From assembly GCA_030278955.1 (NCBI GenBank), contig JAOANR010000012.1:30937491-31001490 (forward strand): 64,000 nucleotides of DNA, read 5' to 3'. Both the position numbers and the translations under genes were made by a program. This document shows positions 44,801 through 54,868 of the stretch, in pieces. The first letter of the stretch is position 1; each line of letters begins with the position of its first letter. The notes below the pieces were generated by a model. That model was not told the DNA's origin, made no database searches, and saw only the letters and a list, made by a program, of their open reading frames with translations. This stretch comes from Hygrophila difformis. Its lineage: Eukaryota; Streptophyta; Magnoliopsida; Lamiales; Acanthaceae.

Positions 44801-44932
44801 GGTTTCGGGTGATGTACGAGTCCGGGCTTCCTGCTCTTTCCTTCGTCTGGCTTGCGCCCTCAGTTGGCGAGCGGTCCTTTCTATTTCTAGATCGAACGGT
44901 AGCTCAGGCAATGTGGCCTTTCTCCTTTGCAT
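41825..44932 (-). CDS. gag: Element B gag-protease, intact 1035 codons
   Basis: The ATG at 44932-44930 lies about 130 bp after the primer site. Residues about 60-190 are rich in Gln/Asn/Pro. The retrotransposon Gag core spans about 195-375. A CX2CX3HX4C zinc knuckle (CGLCQGPHPTDTC) lies near 438-450, followed by another Gln/Asn-rich stretch, a Lys/Glu-rich linker, and an aspartic protease domain with DLGSSINVMP near residue 807 and LILGRPFLATG about 70 residues later. The frame ends in a TAA; the next codons continue in frame into pol, so the stop may be a lesion rather than the natural end. Gag would form the virus-like particle and the protease would process it. Confidence 0.9.
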   Translation of the reverse strand: MQRRKATLPELPFDLEIERTARQLRAQARRRKEQEARTRTSPETTSSEISDMAENQDIPPILPIDQPPNNPGNGADGGMVEHPNRANDEENLPNPNQQQYQQFHQQPPPPNQYNQQNQNIPNQQYQNQAFNQDQFQNNPHDPDNIFQQNPNYHQQYQNQAEQGNQQQQAAADFMQPIVEPYLDRPGRAQFPARNFELKPALINLVQNNQFCGANHEDPHDHLQTFLELCDTIKNQGVSPDAIRLMLFPFSLFSGARDWYKSLPINQRSTWADLVRSFLLKYFPESKKDEGREKIGEFKMKPDESLYDAKERFASLLRRCPQHGYQPWEQLRKFYGGLTHPWRMMLDAAGGRHLLHLPIDQAWEKIETMSVNRSVLNSSDKKADPPRKVFAVSEGKTDFEKLQEQVAAIQLGQEKGKGAGTSQVGASSSQVQAHQSGAICGLCQGPHPTDTCQQLATKSCNYAGNYQNRHPNLSYSNNNALNAHLLTQPNQPNQFANQNLQQNFRPQNQGFVQQRVQNFQNQNQNFQPHIQQRPNQNQGRNFQNFQAQPDQNQQYNQKPPSRLENLMTEFISNQREINQQLQSSIKNVETQVTQLAKELQNRGKGTLSSSTEANPQCKAITLRGGKTLKGNVGSAKKKAMKVKVSLEVEKEKEKVEGDESVELVEDKSDTANSQAEAANEAEKGMGEGTTSFSLPPKIDKNKYMPRVPYPARLKNKEHDLKFKKFLERLKSVEITIPLVEMISEMPTYAKFLKELISGKRQIEQEEVIILNSTCSAIVQRMLPEKKEDPGCCTLPVQIGKAKVSMGLCDLGSSINVMPLAMAIRLRLGEIEPVKMKLQLADRSITKPVGILKDVVVKTGQVLFPVDFIILDIEEDSEMPLILGRPFLATGGALIDATSGRVTLRVDNREISFDMEELQKFPNEGSCYMFDVIESRCEEESIDSMTVMTDKVSKQVPTPGGAEQQRSCNAVHFEDPITGDLEEFNGVEFTPEEEESTTEEEVDPVLTQGPEGKSDLSPPTISRKLLPSVECPPELEL

Positions 44933-45060
44933 AAGCAGTTTGTATCAAGATTTGACAGCACCTGAACAACCCCCAGGTTAGTAATGGTTCATGAATATAT
45001 ACAAAAACTATCTATGAGTAAATCAGGAGTGTAGTTCTCTTAATAAACGGCGCTGCATCC

Positions 45061-45078
45061 TCCCCAGCAACGGCGCCA
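45061..45078 (-). promoter_or_regulatory. Primer binding site of element B (tRNA-Asp type)
   Basis: On minus, TGGCGCCGTTGCTGGGGA directly follows the 5' LTR end (GTTTCA). It differs at one site from the usual Athila primer site complementary to tRNA-Asp. Confidence 0.9.
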
Positions 45079-47680
45079 TGAAACTTTTGACAATTTCCTA
45101 CACGAGTATTTTCTAAAATATCCCAGGTTAAATTTATTAAAAGAAAAGAGTTATGATTCGTGGGAAAGGGGTTTAAGGATATATTTCACCTTTTATTACT
45201 CATGTGGAAAACTTTGATTTCAAACGGCGCTGTGGAACTCCCCGGCATGAAACTTTTCACAATTTCATGTCTTGAAGATCCTTGCCATGAAACTTTTGAC
45301 AAGTTCCCACTACATGAGTATTTTCTGAAAAATCATAATCCTGGTTTTCGATTTTATTTAATGAAACCAACTTATGAAGATGGAGTTGGGATTAGGGATA
45401 TATTTATAGGTTGTCATGTTTTTATTACTCGTGTTAAGAAACTGTGCCCCCGAAAGCGCACGGTGTCAAAAATTGCAGTAATTTATAGTAAGATCGGATC
45501 GTTCACTGGAGGATGTGCGATAGAAGCAGGGCCCACGTCGTTTACTAAGATTTTCCACTCGGTTACTCGATTCAAGCTTGTGTAATGGTTTCTAACAACT
45601 ATTTGACAATAATTTAAACTAGACTATGGAAGCGATAAAATTATTCTACAAAGCATGGTAAATTTAGTCTAAAAAGCGATTAAATTCTATTCTAAGAAAG
45701 CAATAATAATTATGCTAAGAAAGCAAGTAAAATTACTCTACGAAAGCGGATTTAAAATATGACAGAAGGGACAGGGAGAAAATAATGAAGATTGGACAAG
45801 ATTCAGATGAAACACAATTAAACTTCCATTTTAATTACACAGATCTTTGTTTGGGATAATCCTTTTTAGTTAGCTAACTCTCATGCTTCCTATACCATGT
45901 TCCCTTTAACAGACAGGTACTTACAGCAAGGATTTACATGCCTTAAGACCTCAATTTCTAAGATACCACAGATTAATAACTCCCCTTTGCAATGCCTTGC
46001 AAGAGTATGTTAGTCATATGTGGTGGACAAGTAACACCTAACATATCATTAGTTGATACGCCAGGTACTCCTATCGTCCCCCTTGTCACACCCAAAGTCC
46101 AAATATAATCCCGAACTAATCCATAACTCTTAAACCTTACAACCGGCGGCCAACATCTAATTCTTCCGAGTGACCTCTATGAAAGCATTTTAAGGAAAGC
46201 GATAAAGAAGGCAGTAAAGAAAGCAGTTAAAAACCTATCACTCGGAAGTCTTAAAAGTCATCTCATTCCGTTAGTATAAAAGAGCCCCTGGTCTTGGTGA
46301 CCAGATGCGGATTTAGAACTTCCCAAATATCAGTAAGCCACAGGGCTTATAACATCCGGGTAGTTATGAGATACAGACATGAGTGGAACAGACCTATGAA
46401 GATCTATTCCGAAAGTACTCACTCGAGACTCAATTTTAGGCTTTGGTGGGAGAAGATAGCAGTTGAAAGAATACTCAACCCTACCTTAGAAATTAACCAA
46501 GGCCTATATGTTGTTCCTCCAATATTATTAATCACATCTTATCCGAATCCAAGTGGACACTGATTTGATGCAGTACTTAATACAAGATTTCCAACACACA
46601 GTAATTTTGAGAAACAGTTAGATATTTGAAAATCATTCCCTAAACAGGTACTAAACTCTCAATTAAAACACAGATCCTTTCAGTCTAGGTGAGACCTAAT
46701 CGCTGACTCTGCTTCTAAGTTCTCAAAATCAACCCCCAGTAGAAGATGAATTAGTCATAACTGTCGAATTTATCCCTTACTCAGATCCGGATTTTATAAA
46801 GTGATTTTTGTGGAAATTTATTATGCAGCATCTGCTTTAAATCAAGACTTCTATGTCCAATGAGAAGGATCTCCAAAATATTATAGACAACAATATCTAC
46901 ATAATAATATCATGCATACATGTATATGAGAAGCAAAATAAATCACCCCAAAATATATGGTGGGGTTAGACAGAATTTGATACACAAAGATGAATTAGCC
47001 AGAGATACGAAGAAAATGGCTAAAGAGATTGCCAGAAATAATTGGGATTATCCAGACGGCAAACATCTGCTATCCGGGTCCCAAGTATTCCAGATGGAGT
47101 GATTTTTAGACAGTGGAATGCCTTAAGTGACAGTTGCCGCCGTCATCTTAGACTTCACTATCTGTGAATCTGGATAAAAACCCACATGTTCTATTACTGT
47201 AATAATTATTAGATAACATTGGCATATATTTTCTATTATTACTACAACTCTAGATTCAGGTTTGAAATTAAGATAAAGAAAAGAAAACTGTATCCGGATA
47301 GGAGTCAGCTGAGCAGCTGTCAAAGTCCCGGATGGACGAACCGCCAAGCCTTCCACCGACCACTATCCGAACCATGCAAAATAACAACTAGTAATTGATA
47401 TTCAGAATACGAGCTAGTTATCCGTGTGGGAATACCCGCCAACATTAGTCTGATATATTTCTTACTAGTTGTTCATACACACAATGAAATGGAAAATAAA
47501 CAAGATTAAGAAAATGTTTTTGGTATTGTGAGTGTTAATCACTCAATAAATAGACACTGATGGGTTGAGATGTGTAATGGATAAAATTAGATGTAGTGGG
47601 CCTAGGCCCAATACACCCATGCAGCTTACACAACTCGAGAAATAAAATGTTTTTGGAGTTTTAAAAGTAGAAGGAAGAAA

Positions 47681-48250
47681 GCAATTCGGTCTATTGGGCA
47701 AAATGCAAATTAGGCCGAATTGAGGATGCATGAGGTATGAAGTAATACCATGCCCAATTAATCCTTGTAAAGGCATGAAGCATCCTCTAATTCGAATTGT
47801 CAGAGCAATTCGGTCTTAACCGAATTGGACAATTCGAATTGATGAAGTCATTACTTTACTCAAATTTGGCTAAGGCATTTACCCCAAAATGAGGGTAATT
47901 CGAATTGCCAATTGAATTCGGTCTAGACCGAATTGGACAATTCGAATTGGTAAGACAAAGAAAATAAACTAAGGCATGAAGGGATGGAATGCATACAGTA
48001 TGGTGTACAAGGTCAATTCGATCTATGGGAGGAATTCGGACTAAACCGAATTCGCACAGACCGAATTGCTTGTGCACCATATGAGAACAATTTTTGCTTT
48101 GCAATTGGGTCTCATGGGCAATTCGGTATAGACCGAATACCGAATTGCCTAGATCGAATTGCACATAAATTTTTAGATAAGGCATTCAACAAATATTTTT
48201 GCCATGCAATTCCATTCTCATGGGCCAAATTGCCTCAAATCGAATTGCAT
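47681..48250. repeat. Palindrome cluster 1 in the 5' LTR of B
   Basis: It is homologous to 31405-31999, but two modules have changed: near 48100-48150 a module is shortened and rearranged, and near 48222 about 18 bp holding a central palindrome are gone. The flanking LTR sequence is otherwise nearly identical. Confidence 0.9.
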
Positions 48251-49225
48251 GTCTTTTCTCTCATAAAAGATATTTTGAACTCATTAGTGCAGGTTCGGTT
48301 TACATTGTGTGGTTCATGATGGATAAGATTTACCAAATCCTTCATTTCACATCAATGTCACCTCACAGCCACACTAATGAGTGTTTTAAGGAAAATAGGC
48401 ATAGTAGGTTACGTGGCTAGCAGGTATTGGCATGAAACAAACCTTAATTCTACAAACAAGCAATCAAAGATTAAAGACTTAAACATATAATAAAATAATA
48501 AGAACACAATGCATAAAGATAAGAACACCTACATTATCTAGGGCAGCAATAAACTAACATAAAGAGGGTAAAACAGCAACCGAATAAACAAGGAATAAAT
48601 TCTAACAATCCTAAAATCATCTAAACCTAAGAACACTCATTTGAATCACTAAGGTATAAGAACAAGCCAAAAACCCACTAAACATGCATTTATTGAGAAT
48701 GTAAGTCAACTAGGACATAATAAATGTAACCTAGTTGAAACAAACAAACATTCCAACATTTATTGCTAAGGAAAGCATTAAATAAATGCCAAACACTTGA
48801 AATAAAAACCCATTTCTGGATTCTTTCTTGTATTGACACTTGAAAGCAACAAATAACCCTAAAACCATCATTAGCTTGAAGGTAGGGTTCATTATAACTA
48901 CAAAGCATTTAAAGTTATTGCAATGGCTACACTAAGGGTAGTAACAAGCTTCTATGAAAAAAGACTGAGATTAAAAGCATTAAAACTACACTACAAGCAT
49001 GAAAAATAAACTAACTAACTAAACTACCTACCTAACCCTTAAGGGGTGGAGAACCTTCTGCTCCTTCTTTTTGTCTCCCAGCAAATGTCCAAGTGTAAGT
49101 GTTCTGATTTTTTCTTGTGTTGAGGAAGGTCAGCTTTTATACTTCTTCTCAGAACCCTAGGCCCATCAGGGCCCATCCACAGTGCCATGCATTTCTCACG
49201 TGCTCAAAGCTGCAATTTCGAATGT

Positions 49226-49637
49226 GGTTCGGTCTCCTCAAGTAGTTCGGTTTAGACCGAATTGGTGACATGAGGTCTTTCTCTTTGATCTTGAGCATGA
49301 AATGTGGTGATTCGGTCTATGGGTAGACCGAATTGGCCTTTGTCGAACTGATGATGGCTCCTGCTTGGCTTCCTTTCTTTGAGGCAATTCGATCTATGCA
49401 GTCAATTCGGCCTAGACCGAATTGCATAGATCGAACTCCTTCTTTTCCTTTCTGCTCAGGGTCTTCTTCTTTCCAAAGTGCAATTCGGTCTAGGGGTCAA
49501 TTCGGTTTAGACCGAATTGCCACAGACCGAATTGGTTACTCTTTCCTTCTTCAACACTTCTCTTTTTCTTCTTCTCTTCAGCAATTCGGTCTAATGAGCA
49601 ATTCGGTTTAGGTCGAATTGCGTATAAACCGAATTGA
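49226..49637. repeat. Palindrome cluster 2 in the 5' LTR of B
   Basis: It is homologous to 32976-33387, module for module, with a few substitutions. Confidence 0.9.
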
Positions 49638-49975
49638 TCTTCAACACTTAACCAAAAGTTCAGATTGTGGGATTTTTATTCTTTTTCCCATCTTTCTGAT
49701 TTTTGTGGGCTATTTTATTCTTTTGCCCATCTTTTCATTCCTTTTTCTTTTCTTTTTCCTTTTTTCATGTTTTTTGGATTTTTCTAACACAAATGCAATC
49801 AAAACTGCATATTTTTGTGTCTTTCATTACTAGCTTATTATTCTTACAAACTTGCATCAATTTATCGAATTCAACTGCTTTCTCATTAAAATAAGATGGG
49901 ATTACGATCAAAATGTCCGTCTCAGACACGGAAATGGATTGGAAATAATGGACAATTTTGGCCATTATCAAGCGC

Positions 49976-50207
49976 GTTTATATATATATATATATATATA
50001 TATATTTAATATATTATGATTTTTAATCTTTAAAAATCATAACATGAATTATCCATGATTGTTGGATAATCCGATAACTCTCTTCGAGTTGCTATCGTCC
50101 GAAAATATTTAATTCCGCTCTCTCGGAATTATTTCGGTTTGTGATAATTAAATCCAATTCTTTAATTTTCGGATTTAATAATCGATGTTGATTTCTTGGG
50201 TATTACA
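49976..50207 (-). repeat. Element A, 5' LTR, second part
   Basis: It resumes the LTR exactly after the AGCGC duplication, with the TA microsatellite, the ATTATGATTTTTAATCTTTA region and the end CTTGGGTATTACA, matching 20146-20385. Confidence 0.95.
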
Positions 50208-50444
50208 CTAGGAATCGATTAACAAATCTCTAAGATTCTGCGATGATTCGAGCAAGACACAAAACCCCCTTCTACTCTCCCAACCGATCGGTCTCCCTCT
50301 TCTTTTCTTTCAACTTTTCAAAAACTGAAAAATGACCCCCAAATGACTATAAAACATCCATTTGGGGCCCTTCCGGAATTGGGCTGCTCAAAAACCAAGT
50401 AATAAAATTACCTGGTCCATAAATAACTTAATCGGGTCATTATC
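50208..50444 (-). repeat. Element C, rest of its 3' LTR
   Basis: It matches 56589-56830 in the intact LTR (ATCGATTAACAAATCTC, CCAACCGATCGGTCTCCCTC, GGAATTGGGCTGCTCAAAAA). It ends near GGGTCATTATCA. With 17717-17787 it forms the truncated LTR into which element A inserted. Confidence 0.9.
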
Positions 50445-50511
50445 ATTTCGTCCACAAAATGCACATTCAAGAACATGATAAAAAATCAATAAGTAGGGGA
50501 AAAATGTTACC

Positions 50512-53500
50512 TCATTGCGAAGCATTAAGGTCCAAGTCAGGGTACTTCAGCTTCATATGCTCTTCGGTTTCCCATGTAACATATTCAGCTCCTTGTCTAG
50601 ACCACAACACCTTAACCATCGGAATGATTTTGTGCCTCATAATCTTTTCCTTCACATCAATCACCCGAACTGGATAGTCCTCACACTCAAGACTAGCATC
50701 CAACTCCACCTCATCAGGCCGAATAATCTTAGATGGATTAGATAAAAACTTCCGGAGTGGAGAAACATGAAAAACATCATGGGCTCGACCCACTTCAGCT
50801 GGCAACGCCAACTGATACGCTAGTTTCCCAACTCTCTCCACAATCTCATAGGGTTCAATATATCTCGGGCTCAACTTGCCCTTCTTACCAACCAGACGTA
50901 CCCCTTTCATAGGCGATACCCGTAACAGTACCCTATCACCAACCTCAAACTCTACATCACGACGAGCTAAATCAGCATAGCTCTTCTATCTTTCTTGAGC
51001 CTCTTTCATGCAGTCCCTGGTGATTCTTACTAACTCAACAGTCTGTTCAATCATTTCAGGACCCACATTCATGTTATCTGTTGGATCATTCAACATAAGG
51101 GACTCATGCACTTCCTCCCATACAACGCCTCAAAGGGAGCCATACCGCTACTCGTATGATATCTGTTATTGTAACTAAATTCCACCAAACTGGGATGATT
51201 CTCCAAACTTCCCTGGAAGTCAAATGCACAAGCTTGCAACATATCCTCTAATGTTCTAATGGTCCGCTCTGTCTGACCATCTGACTAAGGATGCCATGCA
51301 GTACTCCTGCTAATCTACGTGCCAAAAGCTGTCTGTACCTCCTTCCAAAACTTGAACGGAACATGGAATCCCGATCAGACACTATCTCCTTGGGAATCCA
51401 AAAGCACTTAACAACATGTTGAATATAAGCATGTGTAAGCTGACTCATACTCCATGTCAATCTCATAGGTATGAACTGCACTCTTAGTCAACCGATCCAC
51501 CACTACCCAAATAGTATCCATCTTCCTCACGGTCTGAGGCAACCCTGTCACAAAATCCATGGAAATGGATTCCACTTCCATTAAGGTATCATTAAAGGTT
51601 GTAGCAAACCCATCGGCCTCATATGCTCAGCCTTCACTCGCTGATATATAACACGCTTAGCCACATAATCAACTACGTCCCTCTTCATGTTGCTCCACCA
51701 TTAAGTCCGTCGAATGTCTTTATACATCTTTCTGACCCCTGGGTGAACGGAATAAGGGGTAGTGTGTGCCTCATCCATAACCTACTTCTTCAGGTCGTCA
51801 CAACACTCGGGAATACACGACCTATCGCCATGTCTCACCATTCCTTTATCATCAATTCTGAGACCTGGAGCCCTGCCCTTATGAATTTTCTGTCTCAAAA
51901 TCACCATCTTTCCTCTATCATGCTGACTAGCAAATATCTCATCAATCAAAGATGATGTTGTGACAATAATGTTCAAAGTATGCTGAACGAAGCCAAAAGA
52001 AACTACCTGAACCTCAAGTTTGAGTAGTTCCCTGCGCCATTCTGGATCACCCTTAAATATGACACTGTGTGATGCTCTTTCCTGCTCAAAGCATCCGCCA
52101 CCCGATTCGTTATTCCCTCAATGTACTGAATATCAGTGTCATAATCCTGTAACAGCTCCATCCACCTCATTTGTCTGCCACTCATATGGTTTGAGGTGTT
52201 TAAACACTTTAGATTCTTATGATTTGAATAATCTTACACTTAGCTCCATACAGATAGTGTCTCCATATTTTCAGAGCATGCACTACCACTGCCATCTCCA
52301 AATCATGAGTCGGGTAGTTCCGGTCATGTGGCGTAAGCTGTGAAGACGCACAAGCAATCACCTTCCCATTCTGCATCAGCACACATACCAAACCCTTAAG
52401 TGACGCATTTGTACAAACTTCATACTCACCTGAATCATCAGGTAGTACCAAGACAGGTGTCTCTGTCACCTTTTTCTTTCAGCAGTTCGAATGCATGCTC
52501 ACAGTCATCATCCCACCGAAATCTGACATGTTTCCTCAACAATCTTGCCAGGGGTCTAGCAATACTAGAAAACCCCTCAATAAATCTGTGGTAATAACCA
52601 ACAAGACCTAAGAAACTTCGGAGCTCCCCCACATTCTTCGGGACTTGCCATTTTAATACCGTTTCTACCTTAGCTGGATCAACTACAATACCCTCACCAG
52701 AAACAATGTGTCCTAGAAAGGGCACCTTCTCCAACCAGAACTCATCTTTAAAGAGTTTAGCATACAACTTATGCTCTTGCAATATGTTCAAAATTGTCCT
52801 CAAGTGCCCCGCGTGTGCCTCATGAGTCGGAGAATAAACCAGAATATTGTCTATGATCACAACCACACACACCTCCAGCAGAGGACGGAATACCTTATGC
52901 ATAAGATCCATGAAGATCGCTGGTGCGTTAGTCGAACCAAAAGGCATGGCCTGAATTCAAAGTGTCCATAACGAGTTCTGAACGCTGACTTAGGCCTATC
53001 AGCCTCCGCCACCCTAATCTGATGGTAGCCCGATCTCACATCAATCTTACTGAATACACTGGCCCCTCTAAACTCATCAAACAAATCCTCAATCCGAGGT
53101 AAAGGGGCCTTTGTTCTTCATCGTGATTCGGTTCAAACCTCTGTAATCGATTCACATCCTCATCGATCCATCCTTCTTCTTAACAAAAAACACAGGAGCT
53201 CCCAAGGAGAGCTACTCGGCTGAATATACCCTTTATTGGTAAGCTCATTCAACTGATCCTTGAAATCCTTCAATTCAGCAGGAGCCCTACGGTAAGAAAT
53301 CTTAGAAATAAAAGCTGCATTAGGCATCAGCTCAATGGTAAAATCAATCTCCTGAGGAGGTGATAGACCAGGTATTTCATCGAGAATACATCCTCGAACT
53401 CAGACACAGCCAGGACATTCGACGCAGCTGGAACCTCAGCTCGAAGATCCCTCATTAGCCACAGGGAAAGAGAACAACCCTTGTGCATCAAGTCACACAA

Positions 53501-54256
53501 CAAAGCAACAAAAACCACACCAATAGCAGGTGGAATAAAAAAAGATCGGTAAGAAACATACTTACCCCAAAGGATCCCGAAAAGATATTCGTCGAACACC
53601 ACGATCAATCACAGCATGATGGCAAGACAGGCAATTCATGCCAATAATACGTTAAACTCAACCAGGCTAAAGACCATTAGGTCTGCCCTAAATTCACGAC
53701 TCTCGATGCTCAACACAACATCTTGCCATAAATGACCATTTCGAATAATATCCCCCGAAGGTAAAGAGACTGGCATCTGGTTGGGCACCAACGGTCCTAT
53801 TCGTGCTCCTGTACAAATCGCAAAGCCACGAAAGGACACGAGGCTTCCAAATTGCACGGTACTAACGCAGAATGATTCGCAACAGTAGTAGTACCTATTC
53901 CATGCTTACGAATGGAATCCAGAGTCTTGAATGAACATGAGACTCCACATTCAAACACAGTAACCGCAACAAAAAAATAACTCGAGTAATTTCCATAGCA
54001 GGAAATGAGTTTGTCTCTCAACTAGAGAGACAAGAAGAACCACCTACGATACAAGAATTACACCCGCGCCAAAACATTATCAATCAACATAATGTTTCCA
54101 TGACATAAAGACGACACGCTTGACAAGCCTTCCAAAGTCCGCCGCTCATCACAAACGAAGTCGGCTCCCTCACGTTGCCGATCTCGACATGCAGAACAGT
54201 CGCCTTGCCTTGGCTCACACGACAGGCATCTAACACTCCAACGAACAGATCTCATG
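50512..54256 (-). pseudogene. pol: Element C pol remnants
   Basis: The chromodomain and integrase C-terminus (50512-50910) show YPVRVIDVKEKIMRHKIIPM and VKVLWSRQG. Integrase core pieces lie at 51248-51481 (EIVSDRDSMF). RNase H lies at 52003-52469 ([30 protein letters not shown]). Reverse transcriptase lies at 52438-53084, with the catalytic box changed to IIDN (Asn codon at 52846-52848) and [11 protein letters not shown] intact. Protease pieces lie at 53636-53857. Multiple frame shifts and stops separate them. A cysteine pair CLSC near 54220 may be what is left of the Gag zinc knuckle. Confidence 0.9.
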
Positions 54257-54853
54257 TCCTTTTGACTGACCCAATGCCAATTCTATGCCCAACTACATCT
54301 CTATTCTCTCTAGCCCAACCATACCATCACTGGCATATCCTAGAAATGGGTTTCCACTATCCTTCGCATGCAGATGGACTGCAAATGTCTATATCACCCC
54401 AGTTGGTCATCGCACTAGGGAGACTTTCTCAGTACCCTATCTCACTCTCGAGGGTACATCAAACCCATCTGAACACCATTCAACACATTGATCCCGCTTG
54501 GATCTCCATTTGAATAGCCCAGGCTTCCATGAGGCATTTCCAAACTATTTAGCCAACTTGGATTGCAACATCAACAAACAATATTAGCAGAAATCACCAA
54601 CATACATAATATCATGAATAACTGAGAGCATAATAATGAATATAATAAATTAAATAAATAAATGTATTCACAGTCCTCAATAATTGTGAAATCAGAAGGA
54701 TCTCTGACTGGAGTACCACTGTTCTTCCACAGTTCCCCAACTGTGGCTAAACTTGGTATGCGCAAAACTCAACTGTGGCTACACTATATGTATCCCCCAC
54801 ACATCTTACCACCTATGTCTACACAATGTTAAAATAAAAAAAAGAGCACACAA

Positions 54854-54865
54854 GCTCTAATACCA
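54854..54865 (-). promoter_or_regulatory. Primer binding site of element C
   Basis: On minus, TGGTATTAGAGC follows the LTR end GGGGCGTTACA and three bases. It is one base from the iMet-type TGGTATCAGAGC. Confidence 0.9.
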
Positions 54866-54868
54866 CTC

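Larger units (their letters stand above)
28610..49970 (-). mobile_element. Element B: giant Athila-like retrotransposon, 21,361 bp
   Basis: This is a Ty3/Gypsy element on minus with TG...CA ends and a perfect AGCGC target duplication (28605-28609 and 49971-49975). LTRs are 28610-33720 (3') and 45079-49970 (5'). The primer site is complementary to tRNA-Asp, and the reverse transcriptase has the FMDDFSVYG signature of Athila. Order on minus: 5' LTR, gag-protease, pol, hairpin cluster, two-exon F-box gene, long untranslated region, polypurine tract, 3' LTR. The LTRs differ at about 2% of sites by eye plus indels. The element is much longer than usual Athila elements. Confidence 0.95.
45079..49970 (-). 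repeat. Element B, 5' LTR (4892 bp)
   Basis: It is the full-length partner of 28610-33720 without the MITE. It ends at GGCCATTATCA, followed by the target duplication AGCGC. It carries both LTR palindrome clusters, at 47681-48250 and 49226-49637. Confidence 0.95.
17788..50207 (-). mobile_element. Element A: Tekay/Del-like chromovirus, interrupted by element B
   Basis: This is a Ty3/Gypsy element on minus. Its LTRs are 17788-20385 (3') and 26250-28609 plus 49976-50207 (5', split by element B). Internal order on minus is iMet-type primer site, a 151-codon leader frame, gag, protease, reverse transcriptase, RNase H, integrase, chromodomain, polypurine tract. The target duplication is CTAAG at 17783-17787 and CTAGG at 50208-50212, one base different. 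The two LTRs differ at roughly 2-3% of sites by eye. The target was the 3' LTR of element C. Confidence 0.95.
50445..54868 (-). mobile_element. Element C internal region (chromovirus)
   Basis: This is the oldest and most decayed of the nested elements, on minus, bounded by its LTRs. Remnants run from a CCHC-like stretch through protease, reverse transcriptase, RNase H and integrase to a chromodomain. A full gag core is not recognisable; 54260-54850 holds no coding I can identify, so gag has been deleted or has decayed beyond recognition. Confidence 0.85.
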
